DNA from: JAGQYP01 sp041392305
Lineage (GTDB): Bacteria > Bacteroidota > Bacteroidia > Flavobacteriales_D > Crocinitomicaceae
DNA length: 64,000 nucleotides
NCBI GenBank assembly: GCA_041392305.1
Contig: JAWKMJ010000016.1
Span: 1 to 64,000, forward strand
Direction of reading: 5' to 3'
Both the position numbers and the translations under genes were made by a program. How positions within the stretch are numbered: the stretch's first letter is position 1; the number at the start of each line of letters is the position of its first letter. Below are positions 7,765 through 16,095 of this stretch, piece by piece. Under the pieces are notes generated by a model. That model was not told the origin of the DNA, ran no database searches, and saw nothing but the letters and a program-made list of their open reading frames with translations.

Positions 7765-9990
7765 ATGAAATCAATAGTCTTCTCAATTCTTAGCTTATTC
7801 ATTGGTTATTCCGCCTATAGCCAATTGTATCTTAATTCCAACGAAATTTCCAGCTCTACAAATGTTATTGGAAATTCCTACGATGTTCACAAAATCAGAA
7901 TCAGTGCGGTGATAGAAAATAGTATCGCTCGAACTACAGTAACACAAACTATCAAAAACACTACCGATCACGACTTGGAAGTTGAGTTTTTCTTTCCTCT
8001 CCCATCCAATACTGTGATTCAGGACTTTACTATGATGGTCAATGGACAGGAAATTCCTGGAAAACTGCTCAAAAAGGAAGAGGCTAAAAGCATCTACGAA
8101 TCTATTGTTCGTCAACATCGTGATCCGGCACTAATGGAATTTGTAGGCTACAATTTATTTAAAACCAGTGTTTTCCCGATTCGTGTTGGTGAAGAACGCA
8201 ATATCACCATTAACTATTCAGAAGTAATAGAAAAAAAGAGTGGCTCCTACAGATATACCTACCCTTTAGGTACACAAAAATTTTCTCAACGCAACCTAAG
8301 CAAAGTAGAAGTAGATGTAAGAATTAAATCCAAAGAAGGCTTAAAAGCTGTCTTTAGCCCCACATACGATGTAGAAATTGATAGAAAATCGGATAAAGAA
8401 ATTAGAGTGACAAAGACTTTGGAGAACACCATTCCATCACAAGACTTTAAACTACAATGGAATAGCAATAATGATGATATTGGTACTCAGTTAATTTCCT
8501 ACTATCCTAAAGATTCTGATCACGGGTACTTTCTTTTGATTGCAAGTCCAAGCATGAACCAACGTGTTGAAGTTACAAATAAAAATATCGTATTTGTCCT
8601 GGATAAATCTGGTTCCATGTCGGGTCAGAAATTGGCACAGTCAAAGAATGCGTTGAAGTATGTCCTTAACCATCTTAATGAAGGGGATAAATTCAATATT
8701 GTAGTGTATTCAGATTACTATGATATTTATTCCAACGGTCTAATCTCATACACGGAAGAAAACAAAAGAAAAGCAATTGAATATGTTGAATCTATAAAAG
8801 ATGACGGTGGAACCAACATCAATTTAGCGCTCAAAGAAGGCTTACAATTGTTCGGAAAAAAAGATAGTGAATCAAGTGCTTTTGAAGTAATCAACCCGAA
8901 TCCAAACTATATTCTTTTTCTAACAGATGGTCTCCCTACTGTTGGAGAGAAGAATGAGGCTAAAATCGCTGCAAATGTTAAGGAAGCCAACAAATACAAC
9001 GCGCATATCTTTTGCTTTGGTGTTGGTAACGATGTAAACTCAAGATTGCTGGATCGAATTTCTTCCGAGAATGGAGCGCTCACGGAATATGTTAAGCCAA
9101 ATGAAGATATTGAGACGGTTGTAAGTTCACTGTATAGCCAGATTTCAAGCCCGGTTCTAACGGACATCAGCCTTCAATTTAGTTCTATGAAAATTCAACA
9201 AGATTATCCCAAGCCCATTCCTGACTTATTTAAAGGAGGACAATTAATGCTTGCCGGACAATATAAAGTAACGGGAAAAACAACATTAAATATTTCGGGC
9301 AAAGTATCGGGGAAAGAACAAGTTTTTGAATTTCCAGTTGAATTTCTTGATGCAGAACACAGTCTTGGAAATGAATATGTAGAAACATTTTGGGCATCTA
9401 AAAGAATTGGGTATCTCATCAATCAGATTGACCTTTATGGTAGAAGTGAAGAACTTGTGAATGAATTGGTTGCATTGAGTACAAAACATGGAATCCTAAC
9501 CCCTTACACTGCATTTCTGGCTAAAGAAGATGTTGACTTTAGAAACTCACAACTCAATATCCGTTCTGCTACTTCTGAGCTCGACAATCTTAATAATTTG
9601 CAAGGAGGTGCTGCAAATGCCACCAGGTCTTACAAAAATAAACTAATGAATGGTCAAACTTTTGAAGCTGATGAATTTGAAGAGTTGAAAAAAGACCAGG
9701 ACTACGATGGACTTGGAGCAAAAGGAAGCTTGGATAATTTGGACAAAAAAGAGGAAAATAGACGAATTTTGAATCTATCAGGTAAAACTTTCTACAAAGA
9801 GAAAAACACTTGGATTGAGTCCAATATCACAAAAGTTCAACAACAAAATGCAACTGTGATTAAAAAATATACCACTCCCTATTTTGAGATTAGCAAACAA
9901 AATGATGCGAGCATGAACAAAATTCTAAGTCTGAAAGGAAATGTGATAGTGAATTTAAATGGCAATATCTACAATTTCGTAGAAGAATAA
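7765..9990 (+). CDS. VIT domain and von Willebrand factor A domain protein
   Basis: This is a 741-residue exported protein with a signal peptide ending 'FIGYSAYSQ'. A VIT (inter-alpha-trypsin inhibitor N-terminal) domain spans about residues 20-150 ('FFFPLPSNTVIQDFTMMVNG'). A vWA domain spans about 270-450 with the metal-ion site 'DKSGSMSG' starting at Asp280 and the later 'TDGLPT' and 'GVGND' loops. The remaining 290 residues contain beta-rich and charged linker sequence with a final short domain. Such proteins are common in Bacteroidetes and are presumed to mediate Ca2+/Mg2+-dependent protein binding at the cell surface. I see no T9SS tail. The ATG at 7765 is chosen over a TTG at 7717. It may be co-transcribed with the PorP/SprF gene, 54 bases upstream. 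Confidence 0.88.
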   Translation: MKSIVFSILSLFIGYSAYSQLYLNSNEISSSTNVIGNSYDVHKIRISAVIENSIARTTVTQTIKNTTDHDLEVEFFFPLPSNTVIQDFTMMVNGQEIPGKLLKKEEAKSIYESIVRQHRDPALMEFVGYNLFKTSVFPIRVGEERNITINYSEVIEKKSGSYRYTYPLGTQKFSQRNLSKVEVDVRIKSKEGLKAVFSPTYDVEIDRKSDKEIRVTKTLENTIPSQDFKLQWNSNNDDIGTQLISYYPKDSDHGYFLLIASPSMNQRVEVTNKNIVFVLDKSGSMSGQKLAQSKNALKYVLNHLNEGDKFNIVVYSDYYDIYSNGLISYTEENKRKAIEYVESIKDDGGTNINLALKEGLQLFGKKDSESSAFEVINPNPNYILFLTDGLPTVGEKNEAKIAANVKEANKYNAHIFCFGVGNDVNSRLLDRISSENGALTEYVKPNEDIETVVSSLYSQISSPVLTDISLQFSSMKIQQDYPKPIPDLFKGGQLMLAGQYKVTGKTTLNISGKVSGKEQVFEFPVEFLDAEHSLGNEYVETFWASKRIGYLINQIDLYGRSEELVNELVALSTKHGILTPYTAFLAKEDVDFRNSQLNIRSATSELDNLNNLQGGAANATRSYKNKLMNGQTFEADEFEELKKDQDYDGLGAKGSLDNLDKKEENRRILNLSGKTFYKEKNTWIESNITKVQQQNATVIKKYTTPYFEISKQNDASMNKILSLKGNVIVNLNGNIYNFVEE

Positions 9991-10013
9991 GACCAAGGTT
10001 AGGGCGCCTCGCA

Positions 10014-10430
10014 TCAGTCCTTCGGCAGTGAGACTAGCCATGCGAGTGCGTCCTCTTTTGATTTAAATGCTTTCGTTTGAACATGTGGTGGAACTATCCT
10101 AAAATAAAAATTATACAACATTCTTTTAGCTTGAGTATCCACAAGTACCGCATTTGCCAAGGTAAATTCACCTGATTCAGGAGACTTAGAATACGCGACA
10201 GCCTCTTTATCTACACCAAGAAAATCTTTACTATTGAAGAAAAATGGGAGTTTTTTACCCATACCTAGATACTTCATACCCTCTTTGATCTCTTTTAAAT
10301 GTTCAATTTTAACCTCGTAAAAATCTTCAGCAAAATTGATTTCCACCACTCCATTCAAATAGAGATCCATTTTGAATTCACCCTCAATTTCGTAGGTATT
10401 GATAACCTGATTTTCTTCTAATAGAACCAA
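10014..10430 (-). CDS. STAS/SpoIIAA-like small protein (tentative)
   Basis: This is a soluble protein of 138 residues with no signal peptide and no membrane segment. The pattern of a beta-rich N-terminal half, 'KLPFFFNSKDFLGVDKEAVAYS', then 'ALANA'-type helix region and a closing '...FKSKEDALAWLVSL' resembles SpoIIAA-like/STAS folds found in Bacteroidetes. I recognise this by shape rather than by a diagnostic motif. The frame opens with TTG at 10430. The first ATG is at 10370 (118 residues), but the upstream 'YEIEGEF' looks conserved in character. It follows the SpoIIE-type phosphatase and the coiled-coil peptide on the same strand (70 bases from the latter), so a partner-switching role is possible. 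Confidence 0.6.
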   Translation of the reverse strand: MVLLEENQVINTYEIEGEFKMDLYLNGVVEINFAEDFYEVKIEHLKEIKEGMKYLGMGKKLPFFFNSKDFLGVDKEAVAYSKSPESGEFTLANAVLVDTQAKRMLYNFYFRIVPPHVQTKAFKSKEDALAWLVSLPKD

Positions 10431-10499
10431 GTGTAAAGTAGTTGATAAGCGCAGAATCTACAAATTAGTTTACTGAAAACCAAATATTTAATTCTAATT

Positions 10500-10760
10500 T
10501 CAGTATTCTATTGAATCTTTTGAAACTTCATGAAGTTGGTTGACTTTGCGTTTTTCCATCTCCAAAAGCTTGTTTTTATGATAAATCGCCCCTTTACATG
10601 CTTGGTATTCATCTTCAAGATGTTGAATCTGATTTTCTTTCGATTTGACTTCTGATTCCAGCTTTGTAATTTTATTTTTTTGCTGCGAATAAATCCAGAG
10701 AAAAACAAAAATCAATCCCGTCAATCCAAAGGTAAAAATGTATCTGACTTTCTTCGACAT
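10500..10760 (-). CDS. Small membrane-anchored coiled-coil protein
   Basis: This is an 86-residue protein: seven basic N-terminal residues (MSKKVRY), one transmembrane helix (about residues 7-24, 'IFTFGLTGLIFVFLWIY') and then about 55 charged residues with heptad spacing ('ITKLESEVKSKENQIQHLED'), that is, a coiled coil on the outside or in the periplasm. No family is recognised. The ATG at 10760 is used because a longer frame to 10778 would overlap the ancestral stop of the phosphatase gene (TAA at 10764-10762). That stop lies one base upstream of this ATG, so the two genes were once directly adjacent in an operon. Confidence 0.7.
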   Translation of the reverse strand: MSKKVRYIFTFGLTGLIFVFLWIYSQQKNKITKLESEVKSKENQIQHLEDEYQACKGAIYHKNKLLEMEKRKVNQLHEVSKDSIEY

Positions 10761-10761
10761 A

Positions 10762-10990
10762 TTAGAATCGTACTCCAATTACACAAATATCATCCACTTG
10801 ATCTTCTCTACCCTTCCAATCTTCAATTGTTTGATCTAAAACTTTTTCTTTTTTGTTCCGACATAGGTAAGCTATTGATTGATTAACAATTCTCTAAAAC
10901 TTTGGTATTTTGAATTTTTTACCTTCTGGCCCACCAAACTGTCTGCATAACCATCAGAAAAAATATAAATGTGGTCATTAGGTTTAGTTG
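10762..10990 (-). pseudogene. Frameshifted 3' end of the SpoIIE phosphatase gene
   Basis: Reading past the present stop in shifting frames recovers the missing end of the SpoIIE domain. The pieces are 'NDHIYIFSDGYAD' (frame change near 10981), 'FGGPEGKKFK' (near 10941), 'YQSFRELLINQ' (near 10908), 'SINSLPMSEQK' (near 10877) and 'KVLDQTIEDWKG...DDICVIGVRF' (near 10848), ending in TAA at 10764-10762. Two apparent deletions fall in C runs. The three insertions lie in an AAAA run, an AATCAATCAAT repeat and an A6GA5 run. The lost part includes the final metal-binding Asp of 'SDGYAD'. Sequencing error in homopolymers is an alternative. Confidence 0.75.
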
Positions 10991-13762
10991 AATTTCGTGA
11001 TTTGTAAAATCTTTTATTTTTCTTCTTTTAACAGAGCCCACAGAATATTTATCTCCTTTATAAGTCGTCAATTTCCCATCTCGAATGTGATACAAAGGAT
11101 TAAAGGCACCTGCAAATTCAAGAACCTGTGTTTTTTTATTCAGGCAACATATCGAAATATCCATCCCGTCATTAACCGATTCACTTTCTTCAGTTTGACG
11201 AAGAATGTTCAAAACCTGGAGATTTAATAAATTCAAAATTTCAGAAGGTTTGGTAACCCCGTTCTCTTTTACTATTTGATAAAGTCCATTATACCCAATA
11301 ATACTCATAAATGCTCCTGGAACTCCATGTCCTGTGCAATCAACAACAGCGAAAATGATTTTTTCCTCTTGCTCCTCCATCCAATAAAAATCCCCTGAAA
11401 CAATATCCTTAGGCTTGTATAGTACAAACGATGTTTTTTCATATTTGGCAACGGCTTTTAAAGGTGGCAAAATAGCTTCTTGAAGTCTTTTAGCATATTT
11501 AATACTATCGGTGATGCTCTTGTTTTTCTCTTCAATAATTTCCTTTTGCTTTCTTACCTCTAGCGTTCGGAACTCAACTATCCTCTCCATTTTCTCATAA
11601 CTTTTAGCATTCTCCAATGCTATAAGAAAATAAGTAGAAATCGATTTCAAAATATTGTATTCATAGGGCGAATATGCGCCCTTATCAAATGACTGTGTAG
11701 TAAGTACTCCTAAAATTTCTCCATTTTTGATCAAGGGAATAAAAATGCAGCACTCTGGTTTTCCTCCTCGGATAACTTTGGCAATTTTCTTTTTCCCAAT
11801 AATCTTAGGCGTGTCTAAATCCAGGTTTTCAATAAATAAATCTTGATTATTTTTCAAACTCCAAACAGACAAATTCGCCTCATCATCCATCTGAAACTCA
11901 ATCGGTGGTTGTCTTTCGCTATTCTCAATACTATAAACGCAATCCAGCGTATTCTTTTCTGCATTGTAAATGTTCAAACCGAAATAGTCCGCTTTCATTA
12001 ATCGGTTCATCATCTCGTATACTTCCATAATTACTTCGTCCAAATTGAAAGTAGAGATTAATTTCTGTCCAAGCTCCCCGATTAGCTTTGTATTACTGTA
12101 TGCCTTTTCTACTTTTTCTTTTGCCAAAGCAATTTCTTTCGTTCTTTCCTTTACTTGTTCTTCAACATTGTGAAAAGAAACTGCATTTTTTAAAGCAATA
12201 GCGGCATAAACACTTAAGTTTCTCAAAAGATCAATATCATAGTTGCTATAGGCATTTCGATCAAAACTTTGAACCGAGATTAAGCCTAACAGCCTTTCTT
12301 GGTACATAATCGGCATATAAATGATGGATTCAGGCATCTCTCCTGCCAATACTCCAGGATTGACTCCCTCAAGCAACTTAATATCTTCCTGATAATTATT
12401 GATCACAACCTCCTTTCGGTTGTGTACCACATAAGAAGCCAAGCGACCATCATTTTCCTCTAGTTGAATGCGCACATCTGGCATTCTTACATCTTTTTCA
12501 ACGCAAAATTCAAACGATAAAACATTGGTTTCCTCAGTATAGAGAGCAATCAAGAAGACACTGGCATCCATTACACTATTTACCTGATTATATACCTTCT
12601 CAAGAATTTCATCAAAATTGAGTGTGCTTGTTAGCTCTTTACCAATTTCAGAAAGGATGCGAATATCATTGGAATATTTCTTCAGCTCATCATTTTTTTT
12701 AGCGAGTAAAATTCGCTCTGAATCTACTTGCTCCATCTGAGAGATCAACTCCCGTGTTTTGTATTTTTTCTGAATGTGTTGTCTAAGAAACTGTTCTTTG
12801 GTTTCATGGTATTGTTTGTAGAAAACACTAAAGCTCTTGAGATCCTGCTGAATTTCATACAAATCAGCCAAATAGTGATATGCCTTGTATTGAATTTTTA
12901 AAGAACCGATATTTTTCCCTAACTCCAGTGCTGCTTTGTAAAACTTTTCTGCAGTAACCAGATCTCCTAAATTCTTTTTTAGCAAACCAATATGCAAATA
13001 AGAATTGGCCTCACCGGCAACAAATCCGATTTCTTGTCGGATCATTAAAGCTTCCTCAAAATTGGCCAAGGCATCTATTAAGTTTCCACGCTTCATCTGA
13101 ATCATTCCAATCCCATCCAATGCAAATGCGACTGTTCCCATTGACTTTAGCGATCTAACAATTTCCAGACATTCCGATTTACATTTAAATGCCTGATCAT
13201 AATCTCCAATATTATAAAGCGCCTGACCTAAACCGTCCAGGAGTTTTGCCTTAATTTCAATATCATCTGATCCTTTTGCAAAATCTAAACCTTGCTGAAT
13301 CAGATTTACTGCTTCTTCATTACGACTATCCGTATACAAAACACACGCCTTGGCATTTACACCCATTGCCATTCCATGCTTGTAATGAATCTTTTCACTC
13401 AGATCAAAGCATTTTTGAGCATACTTCAAAGCGTTATCTAAATCGTCTATGAGAAAATAGGTAATAGAAATATTGTATAATACTTCAACTGTGTCATGGG
13501 CTAAACCTTCTTCTTGTAATAAAACAAGTGCTTTGAGTGAAAATGTAAGTGCATTGTCGTATTCTGAAAGCCAAATTGAACTTGCACCCAAGGCGTAATA
13601 TCCTCTTGCCCAACCCTCGTGGTAATTCAATTCTTCAGAAAGTTCCAGTGCTTTTTGTGCTTTCCGCTTTCCTTCGGCAGGATCTGTACGATGCACATTT
13701 AATGAACTATGAATCAATTCATTAATTTCACGAACCTTCCTTTCATTGTCCGATATGTTCAA
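10919..13762 (-). CDS. TPR-GAF-GAF-SpoIIE (PP2C) signalling phosphatase, C-terminus truncated by frameshift
   Basis: The intact frame encodes 947 residues without signal peptide. Tetratricopeptide repeats occupy about residues 10-340, followed by a short coiled coil, one GAF domain (about 385-540), a second GAF domain (about 575-720) and a SpoIIE-type PP2C phosphatase domain starting near 755 ('GDFYW', 'VVDCTGHGVPGAF'). Such proteins sense small ligands through GAF and dephosphorylate STAS-type anti-sigma antagonists. The present reading frame ends in an aberrant 'LMTTFIFFLMVMQTVWWARR', and the true C-terminal 60-70 residues are found in other frames downstream. No ATG is available upstream of the first TPR. 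TTG at 13762 is the likely start. Downstream genes are a coiled-coil anchor and a STAS-like protein. Confidence 0.85.
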   Translation of the reverse strand: MNISDNERKVREINELIHSSLNVHRTDPAEGKRKAQKALELSEELNYHEGWARGYYALGASSIWLSEYDNALTFSLKALVLLQEEGLAHDTVEVLYNISITYFLIDDLDNALKYAQKCFDLSEKIHYKHGMAMGVNAKACVLYTDSRNEEAVNLIQQGLDFAKGSDDIEIKAKLLDGLGQALYNIGDYDQAFKCKSECLEIVRSLKSMGTVAFALDGIGMIQMKRGNLIDALANFEEALMIRQEIGFVAGEANSYLHIGLLKKNLGDLVTAEKFYKAALELGKNIGSLKIQYKAYHYLADLYEIQQDLKSFSVFYKQYHETKEQFLRQHIQKKYKTRELISQMEQVDSERILLAKKNDELKKYSNDIRILSEIGKELTSTLNFDEILEKVYNQVNSVMDASVFLIALYTEETNVLSFEFCVEKDVRMPDVRIQLEENDGRLASYVVHNRKEVVINNYQEDIKLLEGVNPGVLAGEMPESIIYMPIMYQERLLGLISVQSFDRNAYSNYDIDLLRNLSVYAAIALKNAVSFHNVEEQVKERTKEIALAKEKVEKAYSNTKLIGELGQKLISTFNLDEVIMEVYEMMNRLMKADYFGLNIYNAEKNTLDCVYSIENSERQPPIEFQMDDEANLSVWSLKNNQDLFIENLDLDTPKIIGKKKIAKVIRGGKPECCIFIPLIKNGEILGVLTTQSFDKGAYSPYEYNILKSISTYFLIALENAKSYEKMERIVEFRTLEVRKQKEIIEEKNKSITDSIKYAKRLQEAILPPLKAVAKYEKTSFVLYKPKDIVSGDFYWMEEQEEKIIFAVVDCTGHGVPGAFMSIIGYNGLYQIVKENGVTKPSEILNLLNLQVLNILRQTEESESVNDGMDISICCLNKKTQVLEFAGAFNPLYHIRDGKLTTYKGDKYSVGSVKRRKIKDFTNHEIQLNLMTTFIFFLMVMQTVWWARR

Positions 13763-13850
13763 GTTAAACTTCAGCTTCTTGTCTTTTATTCGCTATGCGT
13801 GAATACAAAATCTTTAAGATAATTAAAATTGAGGAGAATAACAATATAAA

Positions 13851-14921
13851 CTATTCATTGAAGACTTTTTTCAAGAAAGGATTCTGATCATTATTCTTCC
13901 AAATGTATGCATCCAAGATATAGTGGGTGACCTGAGGAACGGATAAAAGACCGATCAAAAAGGCTTTGAAATGCCTGCTTTCATTACTCCATTCCACATA
14001 GTATAAAAATCGGGAATACAGTTCCTTTTTATCCTGATTCACAAGTAAATCCCATAAGTACTCTTCTGTAATTCCTAAGAGTAAACATAGTCCAATTACA
14101 ATAAATATAACTCGGGAATAATTCCTTTTTCTCTGAGAAATCAATTCCTCCTTTTTTCTTTTATAAAAAATAATCAATACGAGATATGGAATCCCGTGAG
14201 CGACGACATTTGTTGCTGTGAAAGCCAAATCAGAATTGAAATAAACAATCCCCAAATACCAATTTCCCGCAGTTGTCAAAATCCATAGGATCATTGGAAA
14301 TTGCTGTAACAGCTCTTTTCTCGGAAGTCTTAACTTCAAAATCAACCATATACTTATTATAATCCAGTACACCAGGTTACACAAGACAAAAACAATTTCA
14401 GGTATTTGAATCCATTTATTCAAAATGAAGTCCTCTGCAACGAACCAACTGAAATTCAGATTTGAATGCAAATGCCAATAAAGAACTGGATACAACATGG
14501 CGAAAAAGATCAAGTATTTATCTCGCTGAAATCCATGCTTTTTCCGCGAACCATTTTTCACAGCATAAAGAGCCATAAATCCAAATTGTTGTTTTACAAA
14601 ATGAAATAAAGCTAAATATGCCATCAACCTCCAAAAAAAATCAATAGATGAAAACGAAACGGCGAAGCAAAAAAAGAAGACTAAAAAGGGCAAGACCTTC
14701 AACAAATACTGATGATTTATACGATCATGAGGATCCAAATAGGTCCTAAAAAGTGAGCTCCATACATGGGATACATCAATCCCTACAACAAGTAAAAACC
14801 ATACCCAGATTGGAATTTCAGCATGTAAAATGGCCTCGGGTAGACAAAACAAAATCACCCACACCGTCCATACCGGAGTCAGTAAAAAAAGCCAATCGAT
14901 TCGCTTGCTAAACAGATACAT
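13851..14921 (-). CDS. Unrecognised multi-spanning membrane protein rich in conserved-looking histidines
   Basis: This is a 356-residue polytopic membrane protein with about 9-10 hydrophobic segments. I cannot assign a family. Histidines sit at or near membrane boundaries in motif-like settings: 'GIDVSHVWSSLFRTYLDPHD' (residues about 48-67), 'LFHFVKQQFGF', 'NVVAHGIPYL' and 'QVTHYILDAYIWK' near the end. This spacing suggests metal or haem binding, or a membrane-embedded oxygenase or desaturase-like site, but it is inference only. The first 14 bases overlap the end of the kinase gene, and the kinase in turn overlaps the spermidine-synthase-like gene, so all three should be translated from one message. 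Brp/Blh-type carotene oxygenases were considered but no clear match is visible. Confidence 0.8.
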   Translation of the reverse strand: MYLFSKRIDWLFLLTPVWTVWVILFCLPEAILHAEIPIWVWFLLVVGIDVSHVWSSLFRTYLDPHDRINHQYLLKVLPFLVFFFCFAVSFSSIDFFWRLMAYLALFHFVKQQFGFMALYAVKNGSRKKHGFQRDKYLIFFAMLYPVLYWHLHSNLNFSWFVAEDFILNKWIQIPEIVFVLCNLVYWIIISIWLILKLRLPRKELLQQFPMILWILTTAGNWYLGIVYFNSDLAFTATNVVAHGIPYLVLIIFYKRKKEELISQRKRNYSRVIFIVIGLCLLLGITEEYLWDLLVNQDKKELYSRFLYYVEWSNESRHFKAFLIGLLSVPQVTHYILDAYIWKNNDQNPFLKKVFNE

Positions 14922-16095
14922 TCTCGATTCTAAGGTGATATTCGAATTTGCCGGAAGTTTGAAATGCCGATCTACCCTCCAATTGTTCGCCTAATGAATT
15001 GATTAAAAACAATCCCAACGATTCCAGTGAAACTTCGGTTCGATCATAGCCTTTTCCATTATCAAGATAGATCAATTCAATTTCATCTCTAAACTGCACA
15101 ATAGTTACAGATATTTCTGGATTGATTACCCCATTGAACGCATGCTTGATCGAATTGGTGATTAATTCATTTATGATTTGCCCTAGAGGAATAGCTTTTG
15201 AGACATCTAGTCTTACAGGATCAACCTTAAGAACAAGATGAATCTCTTTTTCAATACCAGTAGAATACCGAATTTCTTTTACCAGTTGCTCTATGTATTC
15301 TTTAAAATCTATTTCCCCTACCTCGGTGTTCTTGTACAAATGATTATGTACCCAAGCCATTGAGTGCACGCGTAAGGCCGATTGATTGATTGCATTAATT
15401 GCTTCTTTGGATTTGAGTGAATCTTTCTGAAGCTTCAGAAGTGAGGAAATAACATTTAAATTATTTCTTACACGATGATTGACTTCGGATAACAAAACTT
15501 CCTTTTCTTTGATTTTATTCTCCACCTCTTTCCTTGAGCTCAATAGCAATTTCAAAAAATAGATCTGAATGATAAAAACGATTAAAACGCCTGAAACAAT
15601 ATTGTAGGTGAATAAATTTCTAATCGACTCTTCCGAAACACTTGCCTGATCAACAACAAAGGGTCCATAAACTGACATCAAAAAACTAACTATACTGATC
15701 ATCAAGTCTACCACAAGATCCCATGAATGACTATTATAAAAGAAAAAGGACGCAGCCAAAACAAATGCCACATAGAAAATATAATTCCCGGACCCCATTC
15801 CATAATAGATATTGTAATAATACATCTGTGTTCCAGCTATTAAAAAACCAATATGGATAAGCCATCTGACGGTTTTCTTGCTTCGAATAAAAACAAGTGT
15901 AAAAAGCATAAAGCCCGAGATCAAATGAAAAATTGCTATCACCAAATGCTCTGAAAAAACTGTAAACAAGCCTTCAGAAAAAATGAGCGCTCCTCCAATT
16001 AAAAAGAAAACACCTGACAAATAATACAATCTATCCAGATCCGCTTCTCCAAATTTAGATGGATTTAGGTCAAATATTTTTACAAGGGTTTTCAT
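14908..16095 (-). CDS. Membrane sensor histidine kinase, HisKA_2 type
   Basis: This is a 395-residue kinase. About six transmembrane helices occupy residues 25-185, with no periplasmic sensor domain large enough to name. A short coiled coil then leads to the HisKA_2 box 'LLSEVNHRVRNNLNVISSLLKLQ' region, with the phospho-acceptor His at about 207, followed by a HATPase_c domain ('GQIINELITNSIKHAF', 'DNGKGY', 'SLGLFLINSLGEQLEG'). This class phosphorylates separate receiver proteins, and none is encoded nearby. The ATG at 16095 overlaps the TAA of the upstream gene by one base (TAATG), and is preferred over a TTG at 16113. It has the same overall layout as the kinase at 55664-56887. Confidence 0.88.
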   Translation of the reverse strand: MKTLVKIFDLNPSKFGEADLDRLYYLSGVFFLIGGALIFSEGLFTVFSEHLVIAIFHLISGFMLFTLVFIRSKKTVRWLIHIGFLIAGTQMYYYNIYYGMGSGNYIFYVAFVLAASFFFYNSHSWDLVVDLMISIVSFLMSVYGPFVVDQASVSEESIRNLFTYNIVSGVLIVFIIQIYFLKLLLSSRKEVENKIKEKEVLLSEVNHRVRNNLNVISSLLKLQKDSLKSKEAINAINQSALRVHSMAWVHNHLYKNTEVGEIDFKEYIEQLVKEIRYSTGIEKEIHLVLKVDPVRLDVSKAIPLGQIINELITNSIKHAFNGVINPEISVTIVQFRDEIELIYLDNGKGYDRTEVSLESLGLFLINSLGEQLEGRSAFQTSGKFEYHLRIENVSV

